DNA from: Clostridium saccharobutylicum DSM 13864
Lineage (GTDB): Bacteria; Bacillota; Clostridia; Clostridiales; Clostridiaceae
Direction: 5' to 3'
DNA length: 64,000 bases
Assembly: GCF_000473995.1 (NCBI RefSeq)
Contig: NC_022571.1
Span: 3,007,416 to 3,071,415, forward strand
Made by a program: the position numbers and the translations under genes. This document shows, piece by piece, positions 9,613 through 18,998 of the stretch. Numbering within the stretch: the stretch's first letter is position 1; each line of letters starts with the position of its first letter. The notes under the pieces are model-generated. The model searched no databases. It saw nothing but the letters and a program-made list of their open reading frames with translations, and had not been told where the DNA came from.

Positions 9613-10805
9613 AATGGTATAAATTTTCCTTCCGCTTTTCCATCCTTAACACTAATTTCTAAATTAATTGGGTTTTCCATCTGTTCTTTTGACGTAATTA
9701 GATTTTTTTCATCATCTTGTATTATAGCATATCCTTTTGAAATAACCTTAACAGGATTATATGCTAAAAGTAAATTATTTAAATTTTCTAGTTGCTTCTT
9801 TTCTTTTTCAACTTTTATTTTCATTAAAAAGTTTAATCTATTTTTTAAATTATCTATTTCTAGATACGAATTTGCTATTCTAGTTATTGGCGAATGAATT
9901 TTTAATATTCTTTCTGCATTGCTTAATTCATTCTTACATGATTTTAATTTATTATCTATATTAATTTCTAATGCTTTAGATATATCACAAACTTTTTCTT
10001 CAATATCTTTACTTAAAGGAACTGCTATCTCAGCTCCCTGAGACGGAGTTGCAGCTCTAACATCAGCTACAAAATCTGAAATGGTATAATCTATTTCATG
10101 TCCTACAGCAGATATTATAGGTATTTTAGAAATGTAAATAGCTTTTGCTAACTCTTCTTCATTAAAGTTCCATAATTCCTCTATGGAACCACCGCCCCTG
10201 CCAACTATTATTATGTCAACAGACTTATTATTATTAAAATATTTTATTCCTTCAATTACTTCTTTATACGCATCAATACCTTGAACTTTAGCTGGATACA
10301 ACACAATATCAACTAAACTGCTCCTTCTCGTTGAAACATTAATAATATCTCTAATAGCAGCTCCAGTTGGTGATGTTACAACACCTATTCTTTGTGGATA
10401 TTTAGGCAATATTTTTTTATGACCCTCATCGAAATAACCCATCTTTGATAATTTTTGTTTAAGTTTTTCGAATTTAACAAATAATTCTCCCTGTCCTTCT
10501 TTTTTTATTTCGTCGCAATAAAGCTGAAAGCTTCCTGTGGCAGGATATATAGACGCTCTGCCTTTAACAATGACTTCCATACCTTCTTCTAATACAAAAT
10601 CTAAAAAGAGAGCATTTCCTTTAAACATTACACAATTTACTTTTCCATTATCATCTTTAAGTGAAAAATATATATGCCCACTACTATGATATTTTAAATT
10701 AGAAATCTCCCCTTTTACAGAGAGATTATTTAAAATGAAATCATTGTCTAACATTCTTTTTATGTAATTCGTTACCTCTGAAACAGTTAAAGTTTTAATA
10801 TTCAT
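9597..10805 (-). CDS. xseA: Exodeoxyribonuclease VII large subunit
   Basis: Catalytic subunit of ExoVII, which degrades single-stranded DNA from both ends. It has 402 residues. An N-terminal OB-fold (about 1-100) is followed by the catalytic domain with the conserved [10 protein letters not shown] and [11 protein letters not shown], then [12 protein letters not shown] and a helical C-terminal part. It overlaps folD by 11 bases, so reinitiation after folD is likely and may explain the short two-to-three-base spacing from AGGA to ATG. The final residues fall inside a repeat arm (see the repeat at 9479). Confidence 0.96.
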   Translation of the reverse strand: MNIKTLTVSEVTNYIKRMLDNDFILNNLSVKGEISNLKYHSSGHIYFSLKDDNGKVNCVMFKGNALFLDFVLEEGMEVIVKGRASIYPATGSFQLYCDEIKKEGQGELFVKFEKLKQKLSKMGYFDEGHKKILPKYPQRIGVVTSPTGAAIRDIINVSTRRSSLVDIVLYPAKVQGIDAYKEVIEGIKYFNNNKSVDIIIVGRGGGSIEELWNFNEEELAKAIYISKIPIISAVGHEIDYTISDFVADVRAATPSQGAEIAVPLSKDIEEKVCDISKALEINIDNKLKSCKNELSNAERILKIHSPITRIANSYLEIDNLKNRLNFLMKIKVEKEKKQLENLNNLLLAYNPVKVISKGYAIIQDDEKNLITSKEQMENPINLEISVKDGKAEGKFIPLKHIK

Positions 10806-11643
10806 CTTCCTTTAAAGCCTCACATGCATTTTTTATTAAAAGAGTAGTTGTTAACGCACCAACTCCACCTGGAACTGGTGTTAAGAATTTGCATTTATCT
10901 ATAACTTTATCAAAATCAACATCTCCAGTTATTTTCCCTTCAAAAGATGATGTTCCAACATCTATTACTATAGCATTTTCATTCACATAAGATTCATCTA
11001 TAAACTTTGGTTTTCCAATAGCCACTACTAATATATCAGCTTTCTTACAAACTTCTTTTAAATTTTGTGTTTTTGAATGACATATAGTAACTGTTGCATT
11101 TTCATTTAATAAAAGTTGTGCAACTGGTTTACCAACTATGTTGCTTCTTCCAAGCACCACTACATTTTTTCCTGTAATATCTAAATTCAAGCTTTTAATT
11201 AAAGTAACTACTGAATTTGGAGTACAAGGTAAAAATCCTGGTTCACCCATATACAATTTTCCTTGACTTTCAAATGTAAGACAATCAATATCCTTATAAA
11301 TAGATATCTCTTTAATTATTTTCTTTTCATTCAAATTTTTAGGAAGTGGTAATTGAAGAATAATCCCTTGAATATTTTCATCTTTATTTAATTTATGAAT
11401 TTCTGATATAACTTCATCATCAGTACTTTCTTCTGGTAAAGTTACCTTTAAAAATCCAACTCCAAGAGATGTTGCAACTTTTTCTTGACTATTCATGTAG
11501 TAAATAGAACCACCGTCATTTCCAACTAATATAGATGCAATTTTAGGAATTTTTAATTTTTCCTCTTTTCTTGAACTTACAAAATTCTTAATATCTTCTT
11601 TTACTTTTAATGCAACTTCCTTACCATTTATTATTTGCCCCAT
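10795..11643 (-). CDS. folD: Bifunctional methylene-THF dehydrogenase/cyclohydrolase FolD
   Basis: NADP-dependent oxidation of 5,10-methylene-THF followed by hydrolysis to 10-formyl-THF, feeding purine and formyl-Met synthesis. The 282-residue protein has the catalytic Tyr/Lys region [14 protein letters not shown] (about 48-61), the nucleotide-binding [13 protein letters not shown] and the C-terminal signature [15 protein letters not shown]. Length is typical. It is the first gene of the folD-xseA-xseB-ispA-dxs run after a hairpin-containing spacer that follows nusB. Confidence 0.96.
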   Translation of the reverse strand: MGQIINGKEVALKVKEDIKNFVSSRKEEKLKIPKIASILVGNDGGSIYYMNSQEKVATSLGVGFLKVTLPEESTDDEVISEIHKLNKDENIQGIILQLPLPKNLNEKKIIKEISIYKDIDCLTFESQGKLYMGEPGFLPCTPNSVVTLIKSLNLDITGKNVVVLGRSNIVGKPVAQLLLNENATVTICHSKTQNLKEVCKKADILVVAIGKPKFIDESYVNENAIVIDVGTSSFEGKITGDVDFDKVIDKCKFLTPVPGGVGALTTTLLIKNACEALKEDEY

Positions 11644-11710
11644 TATATATCCCCACCTTCAGTTTTAGTATTCATAAATATATTGTATCCATTAAATAAT
11701 TAATATAATC

Positions 11711-11803
11711 TTAGACTCAATTAAATGTTATAATATATTAACCTTAATTGAGTCTAACTTATAACTTATAATCCATGCTTATTAAACAAACTACAAGTTA
11801 TAA
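11711..11803 (-). terminator. Tandem hairpins between nusB and folD
   Basis: Two adjacent inverted repeats: 14-bp perfect arms at 11711-11724 and 11744-11757 (TTAGACTCAATTAA), and 9-bp arms at 11759-11767 and 11795-11803 (TTATAACTT). Both lie in the 167-base nusB-folD spacer. The U-tracts are weak, so they could terminate partially, attenuate, or mark an RNA-processing site. Confidence 0.5.
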
Positions 11804-11810
11804 TAAATTT

Positions 11811-12212
11811 CTATTTTTTATTAATTTTATCTAATACACCATTAATAAATGATACACTCTTTTCATCTGAATATCTTCTTGTAATCTCTAGTGCTTCATT
11901 AATTGCAACTCCAGTTGGAACATTATCATCATATAATAATTCATATGTTGCAAGTCTTAATATGCTTAAATTTACTTTTGATATTCTATCAATTTTCCAA
12001 TTATGTAGATTAGATGATATTGCTTCATCAATTTCTTTTTTATGTGTTTCTACTCCAATCAATGCTTGTTTAACATAAGTCAAATCTATTTCACTTATGT
12101 TACTTTCATAGTTTTCAATAAATGTTTCTACCGTCTCATCAACTGTATCTTTACTTAAAGTCATTGCAAATAATAACTCCATAGTTTTTTCCCTTGATAA
12201 TTTTCTGTTCAT
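11811..12212 (-). CDS. nusB: Transcription antitermination factor NusB
   Basis: RNA-binding helical protein that, with NusE (S10), promotes antitermination on rRNA operons. The 133-residue protein has the NusB core ([20 protein letters not shown] near the N-terminus, [25 protein letters not shown] at the C-terminus, broken here for length: conserved motif INGVLDKI). It follows asp23 by about 125 bases that contain a strong terminator, so it probably has its own promoter. Confidence 0.94.
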   Translation of the reverse strand: MNRKLSREKTMELLFAMTLSKDTVDETVETFIENYESNISEIDLTYVKQALIGVETHKKEIDEAISSNLHNWKIDRISKVNLSILRLATYELLYDDNVPTGVAINEALEITRRYSDEKSVSFINGVLDKINKK

Positions 12213-12302
12213 GTAATCCTCCTAAATATGCATCATACTTATTATGTACATTTATCATTATACACACTTTTGTTTTGTTTTAAACCCTATTTTACATGGA
12301 AA

Positions 12303-12327
12303 CACCCTCTGAAAGCTTCAGAGGGTG
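12303..12327 (-). terminator. Terminator after asp23
   Basis: Perfect 11-bp stem CACCCTCTGAA with a three-base loop, 10 bases past the asp23 stop. It is one of the most GC-rich hairpins in this region. The U-tract on the minus strand is short (GTTTCC). Confidence 0.7.
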
Positions 12328-12336
12328 AAAATCAAA

Positions 12337-12717
12337 CTATTTAGATTCATTTTCTTCCTGTTTTGGTAAGTAGATACTTTGAATATAAATGTTTACGGCT
12401 TCTACATACAATCCAGTCATAGCTTCAACAGTTTTCTTAACATTGTCTTGTACTTGAGCTGCTAAATCCATAATCTTTCTTCCATATTCCACTGCTATAC
12501 TCATATCTATAATCGCTTTATCTTCTTCTAATGTAACTTTACTTACTTTGGCATTGCCCTTTTTTCCTTTAAATATATTTGTTAAATTACTTGCAACTCC
12601 ACTCTGATAATCTAAAATACCTTCAATTTCTTGAGCTGCAATTCCTGCAATAACACTCACTACTTCATCAGAAATTTTAACAACTCCAATGTTTTCTTCT
12701 CTATTAAAATCTTCCAT
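12337..12717 (-). CDS. Asp23/Gls24 family envelope stress protein
   Basis: Small Asp23-domain protein of the type found between spoIIIAH and nusB in clostridia and bacilli (YqhY-like), linked in Bacillus to control of acetyl-CoA carboxylase. About 126 residues, with the domain signature GVVKISDEVVSVIAGIAAQE and a later VQDNVKKTVEAMTGLYVEAV. I start at MEDFNREEN because AGGAGG lies nine bases before that ATG; an upstream in-frame extension of 18 residues has no ribosome site. Role is inferred from the family only. Confidence 0.9.
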   Translation of the reverse strand: MEDFNREENIGVVKISDEVVSVIAGIAAQEIEGILDYQSGVASNLTNIFKGKKGNAKVSKVTLEEDKAIIDMSIAVEYGRKIMDLAAQVQDNVKKTVEAMTGLYVEAVNIYIQSIYLPKQEENESK

Positions 12718-12817
12718 GCTATTCAACCTCCTAGGTTTTGTAGTAACAAAACATGTTAATCTTATGTTCATTATATCAAATATAATTTAACATTACAAAT
12801 ATATTATGGTTTTTATG

Positions 12818-13354
12818 TTATTTTTGAGTTTCTATTATAACATCTTTTATATTAGATACATTTTGAACTATTTCTTGTATAGCCACGCTATCACTTTCTT
12901 GAAGTGGTGATTGCGATTTAACTACAACTGTTACCTTTTTATCTTCTATCATGCATAAAGCATCTTCATATCCCTTATTTTTTACGTCTAATTCTATTCT
13001 TCCTTCATTATCTTTAACCATAGCTTTTTTAGTCAATTCCTTAGTCGCTTCATCCTTTTGATCTTTAGATGTATTTTTATCAGATATTATAGAATTCAAA
13101 GTCTGAATTGTTGCTGAATCTTGCTGCTCCCTTGAACTTCTTGAATCATAAAAAGAATTTTGTTGATTCATTGCTTCTTTATCAGAATCAGTTAAATTTT
13201 GATTTGAATCTTGATTTGAATTTTCAGTAGATAAAACTTGACTTAAATCCGTTGGATCGTTTAACCCTCCGTTATTAAGTTTTGCAGCTAGCATTCCTAC
13301 ACATAATATTAATGCTAATAGTGTAAAAATAATCCCACATTGTTTCTTTGTCAT
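12818..13354 (-). CDS. spoIIIAH: Stage III sporulation protein AH
   Basis: Mother-cell membrane protein whose extracellular domain binds forespore SpoIIQ and forms a ring of the engulfment feeding-tube channel. The 178-residue protein has an N-terminal transmembrane segment (about 5-25), a Ser/Asn/Gln-rich linker, and a C-terminal YscJ/FliF-like ring-building domain (about 95-178, ending VQNVSNIKDVIIETQK). It is the last gene of the complete spoIIIA operon, under sigma-E in Bacillus. Confidence 0.94.
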   Translation of the reverse strand: MTKKQCGIIFTLLALILCVGMLAAKLNNGGLNDPTDLSQVLSTENSNQDSNQNLTDSDKEAMNQQNSFYDSRSSREQQDSATIQTLNSIISDKNTSKDQKDEATKELTKKAMVKDNEGRIELDVKNKGYEDALCMIEDKKVTVVVKSQSPLQESDSVAIQEIVQNVSNIKDVIIETQK

Positions 13355-13393
13355 AATAAATAACCTCCCATCCCTTTTCTTTAAAATTATATG

Positions 13394-14014
13394 CTACTTC
13401 TTCATGCTATATACATTAACCTTATCTAAACTTAAGTTATATAGTTTGGAAATTGCTTGCTCAATTTCATATTTTGTTTTACTGTTTTCTGCTCCTTCTG
13501 CAACTATTACAACTCCTGTTATCTTAGGCTTATATGTTGTGAGTATGACTGGTTCATTATTGCCATCAGATGATGACATTACAACTTTTGATCCATCAGT
13601 ATTTTGATTAGTTACTCTTTTACCACCTGATGTATCTGTTTCTTCAGTAGTTGATTGTTGCGTATTCTTGTCATAAGCTGGTACCTTTTGTTCTCCATTT
13701 TCAAATGATATCATTACCTCAACATCTCCAACACCGTCCATCTTTTTTAATATATTCTTCAAATCTGTTTTCTGACTTTCTTCATAATCTTTTTCACTAG
13801 TTGTTTTACTTGCTGAAGTATCATTTGTATTTTCTTTATTTTGAGTGTTTGTAGATGACGAAATCTTACTAGTTGCATCTTTCTTACTAACTGGTAGTAG
13901 TACATTCATAGCTATTAAAGCAAATGCTAATACAGCACATATTGCTATTAAATTGTTTAGCTTTTTGTCCTTTAATATTTTTGTCAGTTCATTTTTTAAC
14001 TTATCTTTCCACAT
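13394..14014 (-). CDS. spoIIIAG: Stage III sporulation protein AG
   Basis: Ring-forming component of the SpoIIIA-SpoIIQ channel; the B. subtilis protein forms a 30-mer ring in the mother-cell outer space. It has 206 residues, one transmembrane segment (about 22-42), a low-complexity Ser/Thr/Asn linker, then the ring-building motif with GVGDVEVMISFENGEQ, an inserted polar region, and ITGVVIVAEGAENSK at the secretin-like end. 16 bases separate it from spoIIIAF. Confidence 0.94.
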   Translation of the reverse strand: MWKDKLKNELTKILKDKKLNNLIAICAVLAFALIAMNVLLPVSKKDATSKISSSTNTQNKENTNDTSASKTTSEKDYEESQKTDLKNILKKMDGVGDVEVMISFENGEQKVPAYDKNTQQSTTEETDTSGGKRVTNQNTDGSKVVMSSSDGNNEPVILTTYKPKITGVVIVAEGAENSKTKYEIEQAISKLYNLSLDKVNVYSMKK

Positions 14015-14030
14015 ATCTCTCTTTTTCCTC

Positions 14031-14636
14031 CTATTCCTTCATTTTATAAACTTCTATTTTATCTTTTGAAACGCTCAATTCATCTGACACAAAATTAATT
14101 ATGTCTTCATATTCTTTATTATCATCTTCTGTACTCTCTTGTCCTTTTCCATTAATCTCTACCTTTTTTATCTTACTTATCTTATTGTTTTCTACACCTA
14201 TTCTAAGTTTTTTTATATTAAAATTTATATTTGTAAAATCAATATCACAATCAACATCACTTTTAAAATTCATATCTTTATATTTATTTTTGAGTAAATT
14301 ATCACAATTCTCATCGAAATTTTTTATAAATGCTTTCTTTCTGGCATCATTTTTATCTTCTTTACTATCAATAGAATTAGAATTATCTGAATTAATTTTA
14401 TTTTGCTTTTCTGAAAATACAGTTTCATATTTTTCAATGCCTTGCGATATATTTTTTTGTCCTTTAGATATAAATTGTAAAATCGGATTTAATATCGCAC
14501 TTATTAAAATTAAACCTAATACAAATTTAATATATTTTTTCATTTTATTATTTGGAGATATAAGCTCTACTGCACTTATGAATATAAGAATAGTCACAAG
14601 AGTTGTTACAATGCCCTTTAAAGTTTCTATAAACAT
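14031..14636 (-). CDS. spoIIIAF: Stage III sporulation protein AF
   Basis: Membrane protein of the SpoIIIA complex. It has 201 residues with two transmembrane segments near 7-28 and 36-58, then a soluble domain with ring-building-motif-like secondary structure ending DIINFVSDELSVSKDKIEVY. Order and spacing (six bases after spoIIIAE) fit the canonical operon. Confidence 0.92.
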   Translation of the reverse strand: MFIETLKGIVTTLVTILIFISAVELISPNNKMKKYIKFVLGLILISAILNPILQFISKGQKNISQGIEKYETVFSEKQNKINSDNSNSIDSKEDKNDARKKAFIKNFDENCDNLLKNKYKDMNFKSDVDCDIDFTNINFNIKKLRIGVENNKISKIKKVEINGKGQESTEDDNKEYEDIINFVSDELSVSKDKIEVYKMKE

Positions 14637-14642
14637 AGCTTT

Positions 14643-15932
14643 CTACCCTCCAACTACATAGCTTCCCGAAGCTGCCATTATTGCAATTAATATAAAGAAC
14701 ATTAAACTCACGCATAAAACGCATGATGTAATTAATATCATTGAACTAGCAGCAGATTCCAAACATTTTGTAATTCTTGAATCACTTATTGGTTCCACCA
14801 GCGCTGCTGATAATTTGTAAATAAACGTCATAAGCACAAGCTTTACAATTGGGTATAAAAGTAACAAAACTATTACAACTAGTCCCATAGAGCTTATTGC
14901 ATTTTTTATTATAAGAGAATATCCTGCAACTGATGCAATAGCATCCGAAAAAGTTTTTCCAACTATAGGTATAAAATTATCTATTGCAAACTTTGCCGTT
15001 TTTAGTGTTACTGCATCAATTGTTTTGGATGTAATGCCTCTTATAGTTAAAAGTGCTATAAAGATTGTTATTATAATACCTTGAAACCAAAGAGTACATT
15101 GCTTTAACAATCCACATAAATTTGTTATCTTATGTTCTGTAGAAAGATTATTTGCAAATTCTAACATAAACCCCATTAATATCATTGGAATTATAATGTT
15201 TGAATATACCTTTGGTATAAATACAACACATGCAAGAACAATAGGATCTAAAGTAGTTGCTTGAGCAACTCCACCGGTAAGTCCAATCATAGTAACAAGT
15301 ATTGGAAGAAGCGCACTCATAAAATCTGAAATATTTGATATTACCTCTTTTGCTACTGAAATTGAAATTATGAAGCTTTTAGCTAACACAACTATGATTA
15401 GCGCATAGCATGCATAAAATGCTACCTGGGATATATTTTCTCCCGAAAATGCATCCTGAAGATTTTTGAGTAGTGAACATATTATTGCTATTGTAACTAC
15501 AGAAATTATAAGTTTCAAAACACTCTTAACCTCTTTAAACACAAGGCTTAAAACCGCTTTTCCTATTACATCAAATGAAAGGTTCCCCTTCCCATTTGCA
15601 ATATATGTCTTTATATAATCTACTGGATTTAAATTCTGCATAAGTTCTACATCTGTTTTCATATTGTTTATATACTTATATAAAGAATCGATTTGTTCTT
15701 TTGCACTACCACCCAAATCGTCTATACTAACCTTGCTATCCAAATTTCCTTTACTCTGTTCTTGATTCTGAGTCGTTTCATTATTCATTGTTATATTATT
15801 TTTATAATCAGCAGTTTCAGCTGCATATACACATTTTTTTAAAAAAGACCTTTCCATTGGAACTATAGAAATAATCATGGTAATTATTAAATTTAATATT
15901 ATAACTATTGTAAATCTCTTTATTATCTTCAT
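14643..15932 (-). CDS. spoIIIAE: Stage III sporulation protein AE
   Basis: Large polytopic membrane protein of the SpoIIIA channel, needed for sigma-G activity. About 429 residues, with an N-terminal signal-like segment, a polar region (about 40-115) and then about eight hydrophobic segments to the C-terminus. I start at MKIIKRFTIVIIL because TAGGTG is six bases before that ATG; a GTG three codons earlier overlaps the ribosome site itself. Adjacent to spoIIIAD with almost no gap. Confidence 0.94.
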   Translation of the reverse strand: MKIIKRFTIVIILNLIITMIISIVPMERSFLKKCVYAAETADYKNNITMNNETTQNQEQSKGNLDSKVSIDDLGGSAKEQIDSLYKYINNMKTDVELMQNLNPVDYIKTYIANGKGNLSFDVIGKAVLSLVFKEVKSVLKLIISVVTIAIICSLLKNLQDAFSGENISQVAFYACYALIIVVLAKSFIISISVAKEVISNISDFMSALLPILVTMIGLTGGVAQATTLDPIVLACVVFIPKVYSNIIIPMILMGFMLEFANNLSTEHKITNLCGLLKQCTLWFQGIIITIFIALLTIRGITSKTIDAVTLKTAKFAIDNFIPIVGKTFSDAIASVAGYSLIIKNAISSMGLVVIVLLLLYPIVKLVLMTFIYKLSAALVEPISDSRITKCLESAASSMILITSCVLCVSLMFFILIAIMAASGSYVVGG

Positions 15933-15941
15933 AATATACAC

Positions 15942-16325
15942 CTACATTATCTGTAATATAGAATTTAATACAGCCATAAGTATTGGAATTGCAAGAACTA
16001 ATATCATTATTTTTCCCGAAAAATCTATTTGTGTAGCTAAGCTATCTGCATTAGCATCTTTACACAATGCACTTGAGAATGATGCTATATAAGCTATAGC
16101 TAAAATTTTAAGTACAATTCCAATATAAACCGTATCAAGATTTGCCTTATCTGAAATTGTCTGAAGAAAATCAATTATTTCTTTAAGAGGTTCTATCATA
16201 ATTAGAAATATTAATGCTCCAGCTGTTAATGCAAGTAATGGATTAAGTTCGTTTTTAGCGTTTTTTAATAGAAGCATTATAAACAAAGCTACAAAAGCCA
16301 GCCCTACGATTTTTATTATTAACAT
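15942..16325 (-). CDS. spoIIIAD: Stage III sporulation protein AD
   Basis: Small membrane protein related to AC. It has 127 residues and about four transmembrane segments, with LLALTAGALIFLIMIEPLKEI in the middle third and the family-typical SSALCKDANADSLATQI. AC and AD are thought to form an export-platform-like part of the channel. It follows spoIIIAC by eight bases. Confidence 0.93.
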   Translation of the reverse strand: MLIIKIVGLAFVALFIMLLLKNAKNELNPLLALTAGALIFLIMIEPLKEIIDFLQTISDKANLDTVYIGIVLKILAIAYIASFSSALCKDANADSLATQIDFSGKIMILVLAIPILMAVLNSILQIM

Positions 16326-16333
16326 GTAATCAC

Positions 16334-16531
16334 CTACATAACAAACATAGTCTTAACTGTATTGAATAAATCACCTATAATAGAAATTATCATAAGTAAA
16401 ATTATTACAACTCCAGCTATATTTGTGATTGCTGCTATCTCACCTTTTCCACTACTTGTTAATACTTTATCTAACACTACAAGCAGTATTCCTGCTCCGC
16501 CAATCTTGAAAAGAATATTTATATCATGCAT
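16334..16531 (-). CDS. spoIIIAC: Stage III sporulation protein AC
   Basis: Two-pass membrane protein of about 65 residues, matching the 68-residue B. subtilis SpoIIIAC. The sequence MHDINILFKIGGAGILLVVL fits the family N-terminus. I start here because GGGGGAG lies six bases before this ATG; the five-residue upstream extension includes the ribosome site itself. Part of the spoIIIA operon. Confidence 0.92.
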   Translation of the reverse strand: MHDINILFKIGGAGILLVVLDKVLTSSGKGEIAAITNIAGVVIILLMIISIIGDLFNTVKTMFVM

Positions 16532-16621
16532 TTTCTTCTCCCCCATCCAAACTAAAATATTACTACATTGTTCATTTGTACTTTATACTTATAAATATTT
16601 TCATATTGTTCTTTTTATGTG

Positions 16622-17140
16622 CTATATTAAAAAAATAGTAATCATTGCTCCAAAACATACCCCTAGATATCTATAAAGTTTTATATTTTTTTTTGCAATT
16701 TCCTCAGCATCCTTTAAATTAAGTTTAATTCCCTCAATTGCCAATGTGAATATTTTTTCTTGTCCATAAACTCCTGATTCACCAAGAGACTTAAAGAAAT
16801 CACTAATTATTTTCTTATCACTATCATCCAAATAAAATTCATTTTCTAAAACCTTAAATTCCTCTCTAGCACCTTCATAAACACTTTCTACATTTCCTTT
16901 AATTAATCTCTCCTCAATAGCTTTAGTAATTTTTTTTATAGGCTCTTCTACTTTAAAGCAAAGATTTTCTAAAGCCTCAGGTAAAGGAGTAGTCCCGTAT
17001 ATAATATCATTTTCAAGTATTAGTAACGCCTTTAAAATTTCTTTAAGTTCATTCATACGTTTTCTAAAAGTTTCTCCATACATAAAACCAATATATGAAC
17101 TTGTAGTAAATATCATAATCATAAAAATCAATTTAAGCAT
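16622..17140 (-). CDS. spoIIIAB: Stage III sporulation protein AB
   Basis: GspF-like membrane protein of the SpoIIIA complex. It has 172 residues with hydrophobic segments at the extreme N-terminus (about 2-20) and C-terminus (about 155-171) enclosing an alpha-helical domain containing RKRMNELKEILKALLILEND. It overlaps spoIIIAA by 13 bases, giving translational coupling. The 90-base gap to spoIIIAC is the largest in the operon. Confidence 0.93.
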   Translation of the reverse strand: MLKLIFMIMIFTTSSYIGFMYGETFRKRMNELKEILKALLILENDIIYGTTPLPEALENLCFKVEEPIKKITKAIEERLIKGNVESVYEGAREEFKVLENEFYLDDSDKKIISDFFKSLGESGVYGQEKIFTLAIEGIKLNLKDAEEIAKKNIKLYRYLGVCFGAMITIFLI

Positions 17141-18057
17141 GTCATATCACCACCTTTTAGTGAATAAACACTTTCAATTGTTCCTACACCATTTCTATTA
17201 CTTAAAATTATTGCTCTCTCAAGAATTTGATTATCTAATAAATCTGAAAATACTCGGCGCTTGTATAAATCTTCAATTGTAAACCCATGTATTGTCGTAA
17301 TTATATTTACTCCAGAATTAAATGCCATCATAAGAGATTCAATATCACCTTTAGTTCCTATTTCATCGCAAATTATGATTTCTGGCGAAAGACTTCGTAT
17401 TGCCATAATTAGTCCTTCTCTTTTCAAACAATTATCTAAGATGTCAGTTCTTATTCCCAAATCATTTTGTGGTATTCCAAAATGACAAGCACCAATTTCA
17501 CTTCTTTCATCTACAACAACTACTTTTCTTCCCTTAAATCCCACAGAATTTATCCCGTTGGATATATTTCTTGCTATATCTCTCAAAATTGTTGTCTTTC
17601 CACATCTAGGTGGCGATATTATTATAGTGTTGTATACTCTATTCTGAGAAATTATATATTTCATAATTTTATTTGAACATCCTATAACTTCTCGGGAAAT
17701 TCTTATGTTTACAGATGAAATATTTCGTATGGTTTTAACTTCCCCTTTCTCCATAACACATTCTCCGGCAATCCCAATTCTATGTCCACCTTTTATAGTT
17801 ATAAATCCTTGGCGAATATCTTCTTCATATGCATATAGTGAGTAGTTAGAGATTTTTTGCATCATGCTTTTTAAATCTTCTCTTGTTGGAAAATAGTTTA
17901 CAATGTTTTCTCCATCCTTAGAATAAACTAAAATTGGTTTGCCTATCTTAATTCTTACTTCATATATCCCTTCTTTATTAAACTTGTCCTCGAGTAAATT
18001 TCTTATTTTAATCGGAAACATACCTATTATCTCATCCTCACCTATCAACCTTCTCAC
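17128..18057 (-). CDS. spoIIIAA: Stage III sporulation protein AA (secretion-type ATPase)
   Basis: Cytoplasmic ATPase of the SpoIIIA channel, related to type II/IV secretion ATPases and possibly its motor. It has 309 residues with Walker A PPRCGKTTILRDIAR (about 155-169), Walker B EIIICDEIGTKGDIES and a following histidine region TTIHGFTIEDL. First gene of the operon, so the sigma-E promoter should lie just upstream; I could not identify it clearly. The GTG start is only two bases from GGAGG and a TTG three codons later is a possible alternative. Confidence 0.94.
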   Translation of the reverse strand: MRRLIGEDEIIGMFPIKIRNLLEDKFNKEGIYEVRIKIGKPILVYSKDGENIVNYFPTREDLKSMMQKISNYSLYAYEEDIRQGFITIKGGHRIGIAGECVMEKGEVKTIRNISSVNIRISREVIGCSNKIMKYIISQNRVYNTIIISPPRCGKTTILRDIARNISNGINSVGFKGRKVVVVDERSEIGACHFGIPQNDLGIRTDILDNCLKREGLIMAIRSLSPEIIICDEIGTKGDIESLMMAFNSGVNIITTIHGFTIEDLYKRRVFSDLLDNQILERAIILSNRNGVGTIESVYSLKGGDMTCLN

Positions 18058-18140
18058 TGCCTCCTCTACTGTTCTCTTATTTAATTAATATTTAATCTTA
18101 AGCTAAAATATTACACATTAATAATAAAAATATGTAAATT

Positions 18141-18180
18141 AAAAAGGACATCTTAAAAATTAATTTAAGATGCCCTTTTT
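18141..18180 (-). terminator. Terminator upstream of spoIIIA (ends the zinc-ribbon gene transcript)
   Basis: 17-bp arms AAAAAGGACATCTTAAA and complement with one mismatch, six-base loop, A-tract on one side and T-tract on the other. It lies about 180 bases past the stop of the gene ending at 18360 and separates it from spoIIIAA. The rest of the 18058-18359 gap shows nothing else recognisable. Confidence 0.8.
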
Positions 18181-18359
18181 ACAAAAAACAGATAATAAAT
18201 TATCTGTCTAATTATTATTCTTAAAATATATGTCACTCGTTCCATTTAATATTTTTTTAGTTCATTCATAATACATATGTTAAAATTTTAATTTTTCATT
18301 AAAATCAAGGTACAAATATAATTTAAGCTTAATTATTTTTTAACATACATACAATATAA

Positions 18360-18728
18360 TTATTTACTCTTAATATTTTTATGGCAATAAGGACATGGAA
18401 TTTCATCATTGCTGCTTAGTGCTGATTGCTCAATGAAGATTGGTTTATTACAGTGAACACAATTTACTTCTGTGTATTCATCTTCCATATCATTTAATTC
18501 GTCAATAGATACTTCTTCAAATAATTCGTCTTGAATATCTGTCAAATCATCATCCATGAATTTCATATTTTCTTCAATAGCTTCTTGATTTACTGTTAAC
18601 TCTTCAATTTTATCACTCATAATTGTTAAAATAGAAAATACTTTATCAAAACACTCTTTGTATTCGTCATTTTGTATTTTAGATAAATTGTTTTTTAAAC
18701 CTTCAATCTCACTTCTAAGCTTTTTCAT
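18360..18728 (-). CDS. CD1247-like zinc-ribbon protein, function unknown
   Basis: It has 122 residues. The N-terminal two thirds is acidic and strongly helical (about 1-85, coiled-coil-like heptads such as MKKLRSEIEGLKNNLSKI). The C-terminus is a zinc ribbon with two CxxC pairs, CVHC and CPYC, about 25 residues apart. Genes of this type are conserved between efp and spoIIIAA in clostridia and are annotated as CD1247 N-terminal domain proteins. No activity is established. It may bind nucleic acid or a partner through the ribbon; that is inference. Confidence 0.8.
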   Translation of the reverse strand: MKKLRSEIEGLKNNLSKIQNDEYKECFDKVFSILTIMSDKIEELTVNQEAIEENMKFMDDDLTDIQDELFEEVSIDELNDMEDEYTEVNCVHCNKPIFIEQSALSSNDEIPCPYCHKNIKSK

Positions 18729-18763
18729 AAATTCCCACTTCCTCTTCGCATTTCTAAAATGTC

Positions 18764-18926
18764 AAAGCACATTTCAAAAACCAACAAACTTATCTCCCAA
18801 GCCTATTTTTCATCATGCTGTGTTAGCGTATTCCTCTAATAGCCAGCCATGAGACAAATCCATTTCCTTGCCTAACGAAAAATATTCATAGTATTTTGAA
18901 CTTGTTATTTTCTTTCATATGCTTAA
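18764..18926. repeat. Palindromic repeat family 1, copy 2
   Basis: Left arm 18764-18793 (contains CACATTTCAAAAACCAACAA) and right arm 18897-18926 (contains CTTGTTATTTTCTTTCATAT) are imperfect complements. The interior shares CAAGCCTAT, CTAATAGCC and TTTCCTTGCCT with the copy at 42836. It lies between efp and the zinc-ribbon gene, beginning about 35 bases before that gene's start, so it may form part of its leader. Confidence 0.75.
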
Positions 18927-18958
18927 CTTTCTGTTTTGTTATGCCTTAAATATAAATA

Positions 18959-18988
18959 AAGTTGTTAAGCTTATATGCTTAACAACTT
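18959..18988 (-). terminator. Terminator after efp
   Basis: Perfect 12-bp arms AAGTTGTTAAGC with a six-base loop, just past the efp stop, followed on the minus strand by TATTTATATTT. Confidence 0.8.
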
Positions 18989-18998
18989 AACTTATGGA

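Noticed and set aside
10799..10805. AUU start for xseA
   Set aside because: The spacing would be better than for the ATG, but overlap with folD makes coupled initiation at the ATG sufficient, and no homology argument favours AUU here.
14101..14661. 186-codon plus-strand ORF
   Set aside because: It lies entirely opposite spoIIIAF and is Ser/Phe/Leu-rich, as expected from the complement of Lys/Glu-rich coding sequence. No ribosome site.
18058..18140. Sigma-E promoter for spoIIIA
   Set aside because: An ACATATT-like -35 is present but no acceptable -10 (CATACAHT) at the right spacing. Not annotated.
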